Shown one piece after another: positions 1 through 9,868 of a stretch of DNA of 64,000 nt. Within the stretch, counting starts at the first letter, position 1. Every line of letters begins with the position of its first letter. The notes below the pieces were generated by a model. That model was given only the letters and a program-made list of their open reading frames with translations, searched no databases and was not told the DNA's origin. The position numbers were made by a program, and so were the translations under genes. The DNA comes from Roseicella sp. DB1501 (GTDB lineage Bacteria; Pseudomonadota; Alphaproteobacteria; Acetobacterales; Acetobacteraceae), in assembly GCF_013112485.1 (NCBI RefSeq), contig NZ_JABFHG010000014.1:1-64000 (forward strand), given 5' to 3'.

Positions 1-356
1 GCCTGCCGGCCGTGCGCCGCGCCATTATGGCGCGGCTGCTCGCTGAGCTTGTCCCACCGATCTGCTGTCCGCATTGCCGACGCCGGTTCCGACCGCCACC
101 AGATCGAATACTGCCCAGGTAGTGCTAATGCAGAAGCGCGACGGCCGTAACGCCCGGACCGGTGACGATATTCGGGCAGGCGCGACAGCTGGCGGGCCGC
201 GGCCGGGGCGGATACCCGGCGGGGCGGTTTTGTTCTAACCCTGGCCTCGGCGGGATGGGCCGGGATCAGGGCGGCACGGCGGCAGCGGTTCCCTCAATCA
301 GCGCTATGGTGACTGCGGGATTTCGCTTCAGGATTATGGAGCCGGAGGGGATGCAG
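1..356. other. Left-edge region without a recognisable gene
   Basis: I see no convincing coding sequence here. The frame of the downstream lipoprotein is open back to 162, but that extension reads as Gly/Arg-rich low-complexity sequence with no ribosome binding site. The stretch most likely holds the promoter and leader of the lipoprotein gene, and possibly the end of a gene lying outside the window. Confidence 0.5.
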
Positions 357-905
357 ATGGCGCGGCGGGGCAGGAGAGGGGCGGGGTGGCGCATGCCGGC
401 CGTCCTGGTGGCGGTCGGGTGGCTGCCGGCCGCCTGCTCCGTGCCGCCGGAGCTCGACCCGGTGGCCATCTACGACCGGATCTCCGGCGCCGACGATGCC
501 AAGCGGCTGCCGCCGCCTGGCATGGACCGGCCTTCGCCGAATCTCGCCAGCATCCCGCCGCGGCCCGAGCGGCCCTCACCAGAGTTTCGCCAGGCGGTGA
601 CGGATTCGCTGGAGAAGGACCGGGCGCAATCGCGCGACCCCCTGGTGCTGCGGGGCGAGCAGGCCCGCGGGGCCGGCGGCCTCGCGCCGGGCAACCCACC
701 GATGCCCGCCGCCCCGCCGCCCCGCCCTTCGCTCGCCGCGGCGCCGCGCATCCCCTGGACCGAGAGCCCGGCGGCGCCCCAGGCGACACCCGGTTCGGCG
801 CGCCCGACCGCCCCGCCCGCCGCGCCGAGCCTGCCCGCGGTGCCCGATGCTGCCCCGGCCCCGCCGCCGCCCGAACTGCTCGGCCCGCCGCCGCGGCCGC
901 GATGA
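357..905 (+). CDS. Proline-rich lipoprotein of unknown function
   Basis: A 182-residue protein. After a basic N-terminus (MARRGRRGAGWR) comes a short hydrophobic stretch ending in LPAAC, a plausible though imperfect lipobox, so the mature protein would be a lipid-anchored envelope protein. Residues from about 35 to 75 contain a DPVAIYDRISG...PPPG...PNLASIPPRP block of the kind seen at the N-terminus of several alphaproteobacterial envelope proteins (from memory, not searched). The remainder is Pro/Ala-rich and probably disordered. The frame is open upstream to 162, but ATG 357 has a GGAGG eight bases before it, whereas ATG 351 abuts the same purine run, so 357 is preferred. A T6 run at 938-943 follows the gene, but I see no strong hairpin before it. 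Function unknown. Confidence 0.6.
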   Translation: MARRGRRGAGWRMPAVLVAVGWLPAACSVPPELDPVAIYDRISGADDAKRLPPPGMDRPSPNLASIPPRPERPSPEFRQAVTDSLEKDRAQSRDPLVLRGEQARGAGGLAPGNPPMPAAPPPRPSLAAAPRIPWTESPAAPQATPGSARPTAPPAAPSLPAVPDAAPAPPPPELLGPPPRPR

Positions 906-1043
906 GCGCCGGGCGGCGGGCCGGTCCCGGATCGCGGTTTTTTGCCCCGCGCACGCCGAAACGCTGACAGTCCAGCGCAATCGGCTCTATACCGGCGGGC
1001 CGCGCCGGACCAGGGCGCGGGTCAAGCACACGGATCCAAGTCG

Positions 1044-2285
1044 ATGACCGAGGAATTCCACCGCATCCGCCGCCTGCCTCCCTATGTCTTCGCCGAGGTC
1101 AATGCGGCGAAGGCCAAGGCGCGCGCAGCGGCAGAGGACATCGTGGATCTCGGCATGGGCAATCCCGACAGCCCGACGCCGCCGCATATCGTCGCCAAGC
1201 TGGTCGAGGCGGTGCAGGACCCGCGGACGCATCGCTACTCCATGTCGAAGGGCATCCCCGGGCTGCGCAAGGCGCTGGCCGGCTACTATGCCCGCCGCTT
1301 CGGCGTGAAGCTCGACCCAGAGACGGAGGTGGTGGCGACCCTCGGCTCGAAGGAGGGGCTGGCCAACCTCGCCCAGGCCATCTCCTCGCCGGGCGACACC
1401 ATCCTGGTGCCGAATCCCAGCTATCCGATCCACCAGTTCGGCTTCATCATCGCCGGCGCCACCGCCCGCAGCCTGCCCTGCACGCCGGATGACGAGATGC
1501 TGGAGGCGATCGACCGCGCGGTGCGGCATTCGGTGCCGAAACCGACCGCGGTGATCGTCAACTTCCCCTCGAACCCGACGGCGCATCTCGCCTCGATCGA
1601 GTTCTACCGGGACCTGGTGGCGCTCTGCCGCCGGCACGAGCTCTTCATCCTTTCCGACCTCGCCTATGCCGAACTCTATTTCGGCAGCGTGCCGCCGCCC
1701 TCGGTGCTGCAGGTCGAGGGGGCGAAGGACATCACCGTCGAGTTCACCTCGATGTCCAAGACCTACAACATGCCGGGCTGGCGCATGGGCTTCGCCGCCG
1801 GCAATCCGCGGCTGATCGCGGCGCTGGCGCGGGTGAAGAGCTATCTCGACTACGGCGCCTTCACGCCGATCCAGGTCGCGGCGGCGGCGGCGCTGAACGG
1901 GCCGCAGGACACAGTCGCCGAGATGCGGGTGCTGTACCGGGAACGCCGCGACCTGCTGGTGAAGGGCCTGAAGGCCGCGGGGTGGGAGGTGCCCTCGCCG
2001 GAGGGCTCGATGTTCCTCTGGGCGCCGATCCCGGAGCGCTTCCGGCATCTCGGCAGCGTCGAATTCTCGAAGCTGCTGCTGGCGCGCGCCAAGGTGGCGG
2101 TCGCCCCGGGCCTCGGCTTCGGCGAGCACGGCGACGGCCATGTCCGCATCGCCCTCGTCGAGAACAATCAGCGCATCCGCCAGGCGTTGCGCGGCATCCG
2201 GACCTTCCTGCAGGGCGACAACCTGGCGCCGCCGCTGCAGGGCGAAGCCGCCGAGCCGGCGCTGAAGGAAGCGGTGCAGGCATGA
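1044..2285 (+). CDS. alaC: Alanine-forming aminotransferase (AlaC-type, class I PLP)
   Basis: A 413-residue fold-type I aminotransferase that very likely makes alanine from pyruvate with glutamate as amino donor, in the cytoplasm. Recognisable blocks are LGMGNPDSPTPPHIV (residues 37-50), the cofactor-loop region GSKEGLANLAQ (101-111), NPSYPIH, NFPSNPTA (173-180), DLAYAEL and SMSKTYNMPGWRMGF, where K239 should form the Schiff base with PLP. The sequence resembles E. coli AlaC (YfdZ) along its whole length, and LL-diaminopimelate aminotransferases less closely. The open frame extends upstream to 942, but ATG 1044 matches the family start. Its last codons overlap the ATG of hom (ATGA), so the two are translationally coupled. 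Confidence 0.85.
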   Translation: MTEEFHRIRRLPPYVFAEVNAAKAKARAAAEDIVDLGMGNPDSPTPPHIVAKLVEAVQDPRTHRYSMSKGIPGLRKALAGYYARRFGVKLDPETEVVATLGSKEGLANLAQAISSPGDTILVPNPSYPIHQFGFIIAGATARSLPCTPDDEMLEAIDRAVRHSVPKPTAVIVNFPSNPTAHLASIEFYRDLVALCRRHELFILSDLAYAELYFGSVPPPSVLQVEGAKDITVEFTSMSKTYNMPGWRMGFAAGNPRLIAALARVKSYLDYGAFTPIQVAAAAALNGPQDTVAEMRVLYRERRDLLVKGLKAAGWEVPSPEGSMFLWAPIPERFRHLGSVEFSKLLLARAKVAVAPGLGFGEHGDGHVRIALVENNQRIRQALRGIRTFLQGDNLAPPLQGEAAEPALKEAVQA

Positions 2286-3574
2286 GCCGGCCGCTCTCCG
2301 TCGCCGTCGCCGGCCTCGGGACGGTCGGCGCCGGCGTCCTCAAGCTGCTCTCGGAGAATGCCGAGATTGTCGCCGCGCGAGCCGGCCGGCCGGTGGTGGT
2401 GAAGGCGGTCTCGGCCCGCGACCGCACGCGCGACCGCGGCGTGCCGGTCTCGACGCTGCGCTGGTACGACGACCCGGTCGCGCTCGCCGCCGACCCGTCG
2501 ACGGATGTGGTGGTCGAGCTCATCGGCGGCAGCGAGGGGCCGGCGCGGGCGCTGGTCGAGGCGGCGCTCGCCGCCGGCAAGCCGGTCGTCACTGCCAACA
2601 AGGCGCTGCTCGCGGTGCATGGCGCAGCAATCGCCGAGAAGGCGGAGGCGAAATCCGTCCCGCTCGCCTTCGAGGCGGCGGTCGCGGGCGGGATCCCGGC
2701 CATCAAGGCGCTGCGGGAGGGCCTCGCCGCCAACCGCATCCGGCGCGTCGCCGGCATCCTCAACGGCACCTGCAACTACATCCTGACCGTGATGCGCGAG
2801 CACAAGCGCGAATTCGCCGAGGTGCTCGCGGAGGCGCAGAAGCTCGGCTATGCCGAGGCCGACCCGTCCTTCGACATCGACGGCGTCGATGCCGCGCACA
2901 AGCTGGCGATCCTGGCCGCGCTCGCCTTCGGCCGGCCGGTGGATTTCGCCGCCGTGCATGTCGAGGGCATCCGCGAGGTCAGCGCCCTCGACATCGCCCT
3001 CGCCGAGGAACTCGGCTACCGCATCAAGCTGCTCGGCCTCGCGGCGCGGACCGCGGCCGGTATCTCCGCCCGGGTGCATCCCTGCATGGTGCCGGCCTCG
3101 GCACCGATCGCCCGGGTTGACGGGGTCTTCAACGCCGTGGTGGCGGAGGGCGACCATGTCGGCCGCGTGATGCTCGAGGGGCGCGGCGCCGGGGCCGGAC
3201 CGACGGCGAGCGCCGTGGTCGCCGACCTGATCGACCTGGCGCGGGGGCGGGTGACGCCGGTCTGGGGGGCCGCGGCCGGCGCCCTGGCGGCGGCGCCTTC
3301 CGTGCCGATGGATCGGCATGTCGGCGCCTACTACCTGCGGCTGATGGTGCTCGATCGGCCCGGAGTGATCGCCGATGTCACCGGCATTCTGCGCGACCAG
3401 GCGATCAGCCTCGAGGCCATGCTGCAGCGCGGCCGCGCGCCGGGCGAGGCGGTGCCGGTGGTGCTGACCACGCATGATTGCGAGGAGGCGCAGATGCGCC
3501 GGGCGCTCGCCCGGATCGCGGCGCTCGACGCAGTGCTCGAGACGCCGGCGCTGATCCGCATCGAGCCTCTTTGA
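2282..3574 (+). CDS. hom: Homoserine dehydrogenase
   Basis: A 430-residue enzyme that reduces aspartate semialdehyde to homoserine with NAD(P)H, the branch point to threonine and methionine. It begins with a Rossmann nucleotide-binding motif (GLGTVG, about residues 11-16). It contains the signature TANKALLAVHG, the LNGTCNYIL loop and the catalytic block YAEADPSFDIDGVDAAHKL. The last 80 residues (from about YYLRLMVLDRPGVIADVTGIL) form an ACT domain, the usual site of threonine feedback inhibition. The length is normal for a monofunctional enzyme without an aspartokinase domain. Its start ATG overlaps the stop of the aminotransferase gene, and it is followed by a hairpin-rich repeat and then glpX. 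Confidence 0.95.
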   Translation: MSRPLSVAVAGLGTVGAGVLKLLSENAEIVAARAGRPVVVKAVSARDRTRDRGVPVSTLRWYDDPVALAADPSTDVVVELIGGSEGPARALVEAALAAGKPVVTANKALLAVHGAAIAEKAEAKSVPLAFEAAVAGGIPAIKALREGLAANRIRRVAGILNGTCNYILTVMREHKREFAEVLAEAQKLGYAEADPSFDIDGVDAAHKLAILAALAFGRPVDFAAVHVEGIREVSALDIALAEELGYRIKLLGLAARTAAGISARVHPCMVPASAPIARVDGVFNAVVAEGDHVGRVMLEGRGAGAGPTASAVVADLIDLARGRVTPVWGAAAGALAAAPSVPMDRHVGAYYLRLMVLDRPGVIADVTGILRDQAISLEAMLQRGRAPGEAVPVVLTTHDCEEAQMRRALARIAALDAVLETPALIRIEPL

Positions 3575-3723
3575 TCCAGCGGCCCGGTCTTTTGACCGGC
3601 CCGAGGCCCCGAACGGGGCCCGCCGCAAGTGCCGCGAAGACGCAGGCAAACCGAAGGTTTGCGCCTGGCGCCAGGGGGACGCTGGAAGGGCGGCTGTTGA
3701 TGAGGCACCATCAACGGCCGCCA
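3572..3723. repeat. Array of about five consecutive hairpins (repeat family 3)
   Basis: Starting at the hom stop codon there is a dense series of inverted repeats. CCGGTC/GACCGG has a TTTT loop (about 3586-3599). GGCCCC/GGGGCC has a GAAC loop (about 3605-3620). GCAAACC/GGTTTGC has a GAA loop (3646-3662). Next is a perfect 12-bp palindrome CCTGGCGCCAGG (3664-3675), then GTTGATG/CATCAAC around 3696-3715. Two of these modules recur, in the opposite orientation, at 29711-29792. They may act as a bidirectional terminator or an mRNA-stabilising element, but the DNA shows only structure and recurrence. Confidence 0.75.
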
Positions 3724-3815
3724 GTATAATCCCCAGTATGATCCCCCCGGCCTGGCTTCCGCTTCCGGCCCGGGGCGGCTGCGTGTAGTCTGGGCCGAAG
3801 CATACGGAGGCTCAC

Positions 3816-4808
<993 letters not shown>

Positions 4809-4833
4809 TCCGGCCGCGTCCGGGCCGGGCCTG

Positions 4834-6627
4834 ATGGACACGCTGGCCCGCCCCGAGGCGGTGCTCGGCATCGCCCGGAGCGTCACCGGGCGGCGCTGGG
4901 TCTGGCGGGAGACGGATGATCGGCTGGGCCTGGCGATCGCGCAGCGGGCCGAGCTGCCGGAGCTCGTCGGCCGGCTGCTCGCGGCGCGGGGCATCGGGCT
5001 CGAGGCGGTGCCCGACTTCCTGGAGCCGACGCTGCGCGCCCTGCTGCCCAATCCCTCCGTCCTGCGCGATATGGACGTGGCGGCGGCGCGGCTGGCGAGC
5101 GCGGTGCGCGAGAGCGAGACGGTCGCGGTCTTCGGCGATTACGACGTGGACGGCGCCTGCGCCGGCGCGCTGATGGTGCGGGCGCTGCGGCAGCTTGGCT
5201 GCACGGTCAGCCACTACGTCCCGCACCGGCTGAACGAGGGCTACGGGCCGAATGCCGCGGCGATCCGCAGCCTCTGCGACCGCGGCGCGACGCTGATCGT
5301 CTGCGTCGACTGCGGCATCGCCGCGCATGAGGCGCTGGAGGCCGCGCGCGGGCTCGCCGATGTGGTGGTGCTCGACCACCACAAATCCGAGGGGCCGGTG
5401 CCGAGCGTCGCGGCCGCGGTGAATCCGAACCGGCTCGACTGCACCTCCGGCCTGCGGCATCTCTGCGCCGCCGCGGTCGCCTTCCTCGCCTGCGTCGCCC
5501 TGCATCGGGCGCTGCGCCGGGAAGGTGTGTTCCAGCGCCGGCCGGAGCCGCCGCTGCTCGAGCTGCTCGACCTCGTCGCGCTGGCGACGGTGTGCGACGT
5601 CATGCCGCTCACCGGGGTGAACCGCGCCCTGGTCGCGCAGGGGCTGAAGGTGATGGCGAAGCGGCGCCATGCCGGCGTCGCGGCGCTGCTCGAAATCGGC
5701 CAGGTGCGCGACCAGCCATCCGCGCATTCCCTCGGCTTCGTGCTCGGCCCGCGCATCAATGCTGCCGGCCGGATCGACGAGCCCGATCTCGGTCTGCGGC
5801 TGCTGCTCTGCGAAGATCCGGTCGAGGCGCGCGCCATGGCCGAGCGGCTCGACGTGGTGAACCGCCGGCGGCAGGAGGTCGAGGCCGAGGTGCTGGGCGC
5901 GGCCTTCGCCGCGGCCGAGGCGCAGCATGCCGCCGGCCATCCCGTGCTGCTGCTCAGCGGCGAGGGCTGGCATCCCGGCGTGGTCGGCATCGTCGCCGGG
6001 CGGGTGAAGGAGCGGTTCAACCGCCCGGCTTGCGTCGCCGGGCTGAGCGGGGGCATTGCGAAGGGGTCCGGCCGCTCCGTCCCGGGGCTCGACCTGGGGG
6101 CGGCGGTGATCGCGGCGCGGCAATCCGGCCTGCTCGATTCGGGTGGCGGCCATGCCATGGCGGCCGGCTTCGCGCTACGCGAGGAGCGCCTGCCGGCGCT
6201 GCACGCCTTCCTCGACGAGCGGCTCTCCCGCGCCGGCGAGTTGCCGGGCGCGGCGGATCTGATGATCGAGGCCTCGGTCACCGTGCCGGCGGCGACGTCC
6301 GCGCTGGCCTTGCAGGTCGAGCGCTTGGCGCCCTTCGGGGCGGGCAATGAGGAGCCGATCTTCGCACTGCCGCGGGTGCGGGTGGTGCGCGCCGACCGCG
6401 TCGGCAAGGAGGGGAATACGGTGCGCGCCTTCCTCGAGGGCGAGGGCGGTGGGAGGCTGAAGGCGATCTGCTTCCGCGCCAAGGACGGCCCCCTGGCCGA
6501 GGCGCTGCTGGGCCGTTCCGGGACGCCGCTGCATCTCTGCGGCCAGCTCCGCGCCGAGCGGTGGAACGACGAGACCAGCGCCTGCCTGCATGTGGTCGAT
6601 GCGGCGCCGGCGACATCAGGCTATTGA
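4834..6627 (+). CDS. recJ: Single-stranded-DNA-specific exonuclease RecJ
   Basis: A 597-residue 5'-to-3' exonuclease that degrades single-stranded DNA in recombinational, base-excision and mismatch repair. It has the DHH-superfamily motifs: VFGDYDVDGACAGAL (near residue 105), CVDCGIAAHEA, LDHHKSEGP with the DHH triad (near residue 181), ALATVCDVMPL, and in the DHHA1 region SGGIAKGSGRSVPG and GGGHAMAAGFAL. The open frame reaches back to 4756 inside glpX, but ATG 4834, just after the glpX stop, gives the normal family N-terminus. tRNA-Glu follows 35 bases downstream. Confidence 0.93.
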   Translation: MDTLARPEAVLGIARSVTGRRWVWRETDDRLGLAIAQRAELPELVGRLLAARGIGLEAVPDFLEPTLRALLPNPSVLRDMDVAAARLASAVRESETVAVFGDYDVDGACAGALMVRALRQLGCTVSHYVPHRLNEGYGPNAAAIRSLCDRGATLIVCVDCGIAAHEALEAARGLADVVVLDHHKSEGPVPSVAAAVNPNRLDCTSGLRHLCAAAVAFLACVALHRALRREGVFQRRPEPPLLELLDLVALATVCDVMPLTGVNRALVAQGLKVMAKRRHAGVAALLEIGQVRDQPSAHSLGFVLGPRINAAGRIDEPDLGLRLLLCEDPVEARAMAERLDVVNRRRQEVEAEVLGAAFAAAEAQHAAGHPVLLLSGEGWHPGVVGIVAGRVKERFNRPACVAGLSGGIAKGSGRSVPGLDLGAAVIAARQSGLLDSGGGHAMAAGFALREERLPALHAFLDERLSRAGELPGAADLMIEASVTVPAATSALALQVERLAPFGAGNEEPIFALPRVRVVRADRVGKEGNTVRAFLEGEGGGRLKAICFRAKDGPLAEALLGRSGTPLHLCGQLRAERWNDETSACLHVVDAAPATSGY

Positions 6628-6662
6628 CCGGGCGGCCCGCGCCGACTACCTCGCACCCCTCG

Positions 6663-6738
6663 GTCCCCATCGTCTAGAGGCCTAGGACACCAGCCTTTCA
6701 CGTTGGTAACACGGGTTCGAATCCCGTTGGGGACGCCA
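6663..6738 (+). tRNA. tRNA-Glu (anticodon UUC)
   Basis: A 76-base cloverleaf. The acceptor stem pairs GTCCCCA with TGGGGAC, followed by discriminator G and an encoded CCA. The anticodon loop reads CTTTCAC, giving anticodon TTC, which reads GAA and GAG. The T-arm contains GGTTCGAAT. It stands alone immediately downstream of recJ. The 3' end is intact, and I could not find a second copy of it that would suggest use as an attachment site. Confidence 0.96.
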
Positions 6739-6882
6739 CTGCTTTTCTCTCACCCTGTTCAGCACGCCGATCCGATCGGGATGCACCCTTCATTGCAATA
6801 ATCCACGATGGAACTGCGACGCCTCGGCCCTGCCGCTGGCGCGGCACGAACGCGCCCGTCAGAGCCGTCGTTGCCCATTGTC

Positions 6883-6905
6883 CTGCCGAGGCTTTGCCTC
6901 GGCAG
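6883..6905. terminator. Perfect 10-bp hairpin between tRNA-Glu and the acyltransferase gene
   Basis: CTGCCGAGGC and GCCTCGGCAG are separated by TTT. The hairpin lies 68 bases past the stop of the minus-strand acyltransferase and downstream of the plus-strand tRNA, so it could end transcripts from either side. There is no T-run on either strand, so intrinsic termination is not certain. The rest of 6739-6972 holds nothing I recognise. Confidence 0.4.
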
Positions 6906-6972
6906 CTGTGACGTCCTCGGGCAGCAGGGACTCCATGGGGCCCAGGAAGCCGCGAAGCGGATTCATGGAGAG

Positions 6973-8145
6973 CTAATGCTGCCAGGCGAGCCGTTGCCCA
7001 CTCGCCACCGGCCGCCGGCGCGGCCCGCCTTCGCCCAACAGCCAGGGGGCGCGGCGGCGCACGATCCAGGCGAAGACGATCGGCAGGGTGAGACCGAAGA
7101 CCAGATGCAGCGGCACGATCCAGCCGCGCGCCCGCAGCACCGCCTCCGGATCGGGCCAGCGGGTCGCCGCGCCGACCAGCATGCTGACGCCGCTGAAGAC
7201 CAGGATGTGCATCGGGAAGATGGTGCGGCTCTCCCGCGACAGCAGACGCAGGCCGCGGCTCGCCGGCAGCAGGATGGAGAGGCCGATGATGCCGGCCGTG
7301 CCCAGCACCGAGCCGAGCAGGTAGAGCAGCGGGTTGCCGAAGCGCAGTTCGTTGATGTTGACGAAGCCGTTGACCTTGGCGATCGCCGCGGTCGCCAGAA
7401 GGCCGAGCAGCGACAGGATCGCCAGCGAGGCCCTATGGGTGCCGCTGTCGTGGCCCGCGGCGGGCAGCCTGCGCGGCGGGCCGAATTGCAGGCCGCCAAG
7501 GAAGAACATCGAGGCGACCACCGCGCTGTCGGCGCTCCATGGCAGCCGGAAGGGCAGGGGCGACAGCAGGATCACGGCGACGCCGGCGATCGTGGCGATC
7601 ATCAGCGCCCGCATCCGGCCGACCAGCTTCACCAGGAGCAGCGAGCCGCAGGCGGCGACGAAGAGGGCCGGGAAGAACCAGAGCACGCTGTTCACCGGCA
7701 TCCACTCGGCGACGCCATAGGCGACGCTGGCCATTTCCCGCAGCAGGCTTTGCCAGTGCGGCGGCGCGCCGCGATGCAGCGCGACCAGCTCGATGCAGGC
7801 GAGGCTCATGAGGCCGAAGACGGCAAAGGGAATCAGCAGGCTGTGCGCGTAGCGATGCACCTGCCGCGGCCAGGGCGCGCTGGCCGCGGCGGCGGCCGTC
7901 ACGCCGGCGAGGAAGAAGAAGAGCGGCATGTGGAAGGCGTAGAGAAGGTCGCGCACATAGCCCGGTGCCACCGCATGACCGAGCACGACGAGCAGGATCC
8001 CGATCCCCCGCGCATTGTCGAGCCAGGAGACTCTCTCCCGCGACGCCACGCGAGCCGCCGCTGCCCGGCCGCCTGCCATGTGAGAACGTCTCATGCCGGG
8101 CGGCTCATGCGAATCATGACGGGTGACGTTGCGGGATTCGGCCAT
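6973..8145 (-). CDS. Membrane acyltransferase, family 3
   Basis: A 390-residue polytopic inner-membrane protein. It has the acyltransferase-3 hallmark near the N-terminus: a WLDNARGIGILLVVLGH block (the Asp/Arg and the His after the first membrane helix) followed by AFHMPLFFFLAGV. About ten hydrophobic segments follow. Such proteins transfer acetyl or other acyl groups to surface sugars, lipids or glucans. The substrate cannot be read from the sequence, and no polysaccharide cluster adjoins it. ATG 8145 has a GGAG about ten bases upstream; a second ATG 17 codons in is possible. It lies alone between tRNA-Glu and a long gene-poor stretch, suggesting an accessory gene. Confidence 0.8.
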   Translation of the reverse strand: MAESRNVTRHDSHEPPGMRRSHMAGGRAAAARVASRERVSWLDNARGIGILLVVLGHAVAPGYVRDLLYAFHMPLFFFLAGVTAAAAASAPWPRQVHRYAHSLLIPFAVFGLMSLACIELVALHRGAPPHWQSLLREMASVAYGVAEWMPVNSVLWFFPALFVAACGSLLLVKLVGRMRALMIATIAGVAVILLSPLPFRLPWSADSAVVASMFFLGGLQFGPPRRLPAAGHDSGTHRASLAILSLLGLLATAAIAKVNGFVNINELRFGNPLLYLLGSVLGTAGIIGLSILLPASRGLRLLSRESRTIFPMHILVFSGVSMLVGAATRWPDPEAVLRARGWIVPLHLVFGLTLPIVFAWIVRRRAPWLLGEGGPRRRPVASGQRLAWQH

Positions 8146-8822
8146 CCAGTGGTCTCCGGGAGAGGGCGATGGGTTGCAGGACGGGCAAGGTGCATGTCGG
8201 GCGCGTTTGATGCGCAGCGCCTTTGGCTCATGCGCGACGGGAGCGGATGCGGCCTTGCGATCCGCGCCGAATACTCGCGCAAGGACATGACAGGATCGTG
8301 CAGCGAGTCAATCGACCGCAGTCATGCCGCCTGGATGCATGCCGGCAATTGAGCCGCCTGTTGTCGCGTTGCGTGCTGGAGATAATTGCGCGTCAGCGAC
8401 AGCGATGTGCCGACATGGCGACACGATGTCGATGCAGACGCCGCGTCACGATGAACCGCCCAAGCAGAGAAGCGTCGGCGACGCTGCCAAGACGTGGCAC
8501 TGTCATGTCTGACGGTTCATGGTGGTGCGATGCGCAGCCGCCGCATGATGAATGTCGGCTCGTAAGATGAGACGGTGATCGACGCTGCCCATGTTTCGCA
8601 TCCACGATTCAGGCATTCTTCAGGCAATGGTCGCACTACCTGCGCGCGGTGACGTCGCGGGTTGCCTGTTTGGCGCGATGATGCTTTATACGGTCACGAG
8701 ACGCGTCGACGATCGTCTCGCCAATCCAGGCCCGCATCCGGGCGTGCCGTCACCGGTCGGAATTGCAGACGCGTCGCGCTGACGCGGTGCTGCGCTTCGC
8801 CGTTGGAGAGGAGGTGCAACCG
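8146..8822. other. 677-bp gene-poor interval, unexplained
   Basis: No frame here looks like a real protein. The short ORFs lack ribosome binding sites and protein-like composition. The base composition is visibly less GC-rich than neighbouring genes, with stretches such as TTCAGGCATTCTTCAGG. An imperfect inverted repeat, GAGACG...CGTCTC, occurs at about 8698-8720. The region must contain the promoters of the divergent acyltransferase and RlpA genes, but it is much longer than those need. It could be a decayed gene, a regulatory RNA region or the remnant of an insertion next to tRNA-Glu. Confidence 0.5.
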
Positions 8823-9398
8823 TTGAATCGTCGCCATGCAGCATCCGCAATGCGTCGATCTGCACGCTGTGTCGCAAGCAATGCGGCAAAGTTGTGGCAA
8901 AATCGCATCGTGACGCGTGGCGCGGTGCTTGGTTTCACCACGCTTGCGGCTGCCTGCGCGCAGCAACAGGGCCCGATGCCGACCGTCGTCGCCGCGCAGA
9001 GCGTCGAGACGGCGCCGGATGCGGCGGAGACGCCGCGCGAGGCCGAGGCGAAGCCGGTGACGATGCGCACAGCGGCGGTGCGGCCTGTCGGCAGGGCGCA
9101 GCTTGGCAAGGCGTCCTATTACGGCCCGGAATTCGCGGGCCGCACCATGGCCAATGGCCGCCGCTTCGATCCGCGTTCCAATACGGTGGCGCATCGCACC
9201 CTGCCGCTCGGCACGAAGGTGCTGGTGCGCAACCTCGACAATGGCCGGGTGACGACGGCGACGGTGGAGGATCGCGGTCCCTACATCCGCGGCCGCATCA
9301 TCGATGTCAGCCCGCTTCTCGCGGAGCGGCTCGGCATGTTGCGCGAGGGCGTGGTCCCGGTTGAAGTCCTGCCGCTCGAGGTAGCCGAGGCGCCGTAA
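8823..9398 (+). CDS. rlpA: RlpA-like septal-ring lipoprotein (double-psi beta-barrel)
   Basis: A 191-residue envelope protein. The C-terminal 95 residues form a double-psi beta-barrel typical of RlpA: GKASYYGPEFAGRTMANGRRFDP, then HRTLPLGTKVLVRNL, then TVEDRGPYIRGRIIDVSPLLAERLGM. RlpA proteins cleave glycan strands lacking peptides, or bind them, at the division site. There is no SPOR domain, so recruitment would differ from classical RlpA. The N-terminal part carries a hydrophobic stretch ending LAAAC, a probable lipobox. No ATG has a good ribosome binding site, but TTG 8823 lies eight bases after a perfect AGGAGG, so I take it as the start. A weak inverted repeat (CCGACG/CGTCGG, 9401-9419) follows the stop. 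Confidence 0.75.
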   Translation: MNRRHAASAMRRSARCVASNAAKLWQNRIVTRGAVLGFTTLAAACAQQQGPMPTVVAAQSVETAPDAAETPREAEAKPVTMRTAAVRPVGRAQLGKASYYGPEFAGRTMANGRRFDPRSNTVAHRTLPLGTKVLVRNLDNGRVTTATVEDRGPYIRGRIIDVSPLLAERLGMLREGVVPVEVLPLEVAEAP

Positions 9399-9868
9399 CT
9401 CCGACGGTTCCATCGTCGGTCGGGGCGCGTCTCAACCTTTCGGATCGGATGGCCTGAGCATCGCTCAGCGCTGAATGCCGTCTGGCGGACGCCTCATGCC
9501 GTCCGGGCGCGGCCCCTCCCATCCAAGTACATATTCTAAGTTTTGATTGAGAACCGATGCGCTCGCCGCGCTTGGGTATTTGCGAGCCATGTCTTGCATG
9601 TGCATCGGCTAACGAAAATGATCAACGGATTGGTCACTCTTTGAAGTGCAAAATCGACCTAAATAGCGTTTGCTGTTCCTGGCCGGGTGGCTAACCAGCC
9701 GGCCAACGCGCTGCGTGGCGGCGCGCAAATGGGACCCTTCGCCGACGAGGCGGTGGTATACCCGATCATGGGGGAGAAGGTGCGGCATGCGGCGAAGGGT
9801 GCCGCCGGGCTTTGCCCGGCATGGGCGTGGGACGAGGTCCGAAGCGGCGGCGCCCCCGGCCTGAGCGG
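9399..9868. other. 470-bp gene-poor interval with an AT-rich core
   Basis: No gene is supported. About 9525-9670 is clearly AT-richer than the surroundings (runs such as ATATTCTAAGTTTTGATTG and CCTAAATAGCG), which may mark a promoter region or recently acquired DNA. A GGCCGG...CCGGCC inverted repeat occurs near 9679-9702. The second half is GC-rich again, and its open frames are shadows. Confidence 0.45.

Noticed and set aside
334-1029. Long open frames on both strands at the left end
   Set aside because: They are Arg/Ala/Pro-rich shadows typical of high-GC DNA, overlap the lipoprotein gene and lack initiation signals.
906-1043. Intrinsic terminator with the T6 run at 938-943
   Set aside because: No stable hairpin directly precedes the T-run, so I did not list it.
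6663-9868. tRNA-Glu as integration site of a genomic island
   Set aside because: No integrase and no second copy of the tRNA 3' end were found in the window, so only the odd composition remains as a hint.
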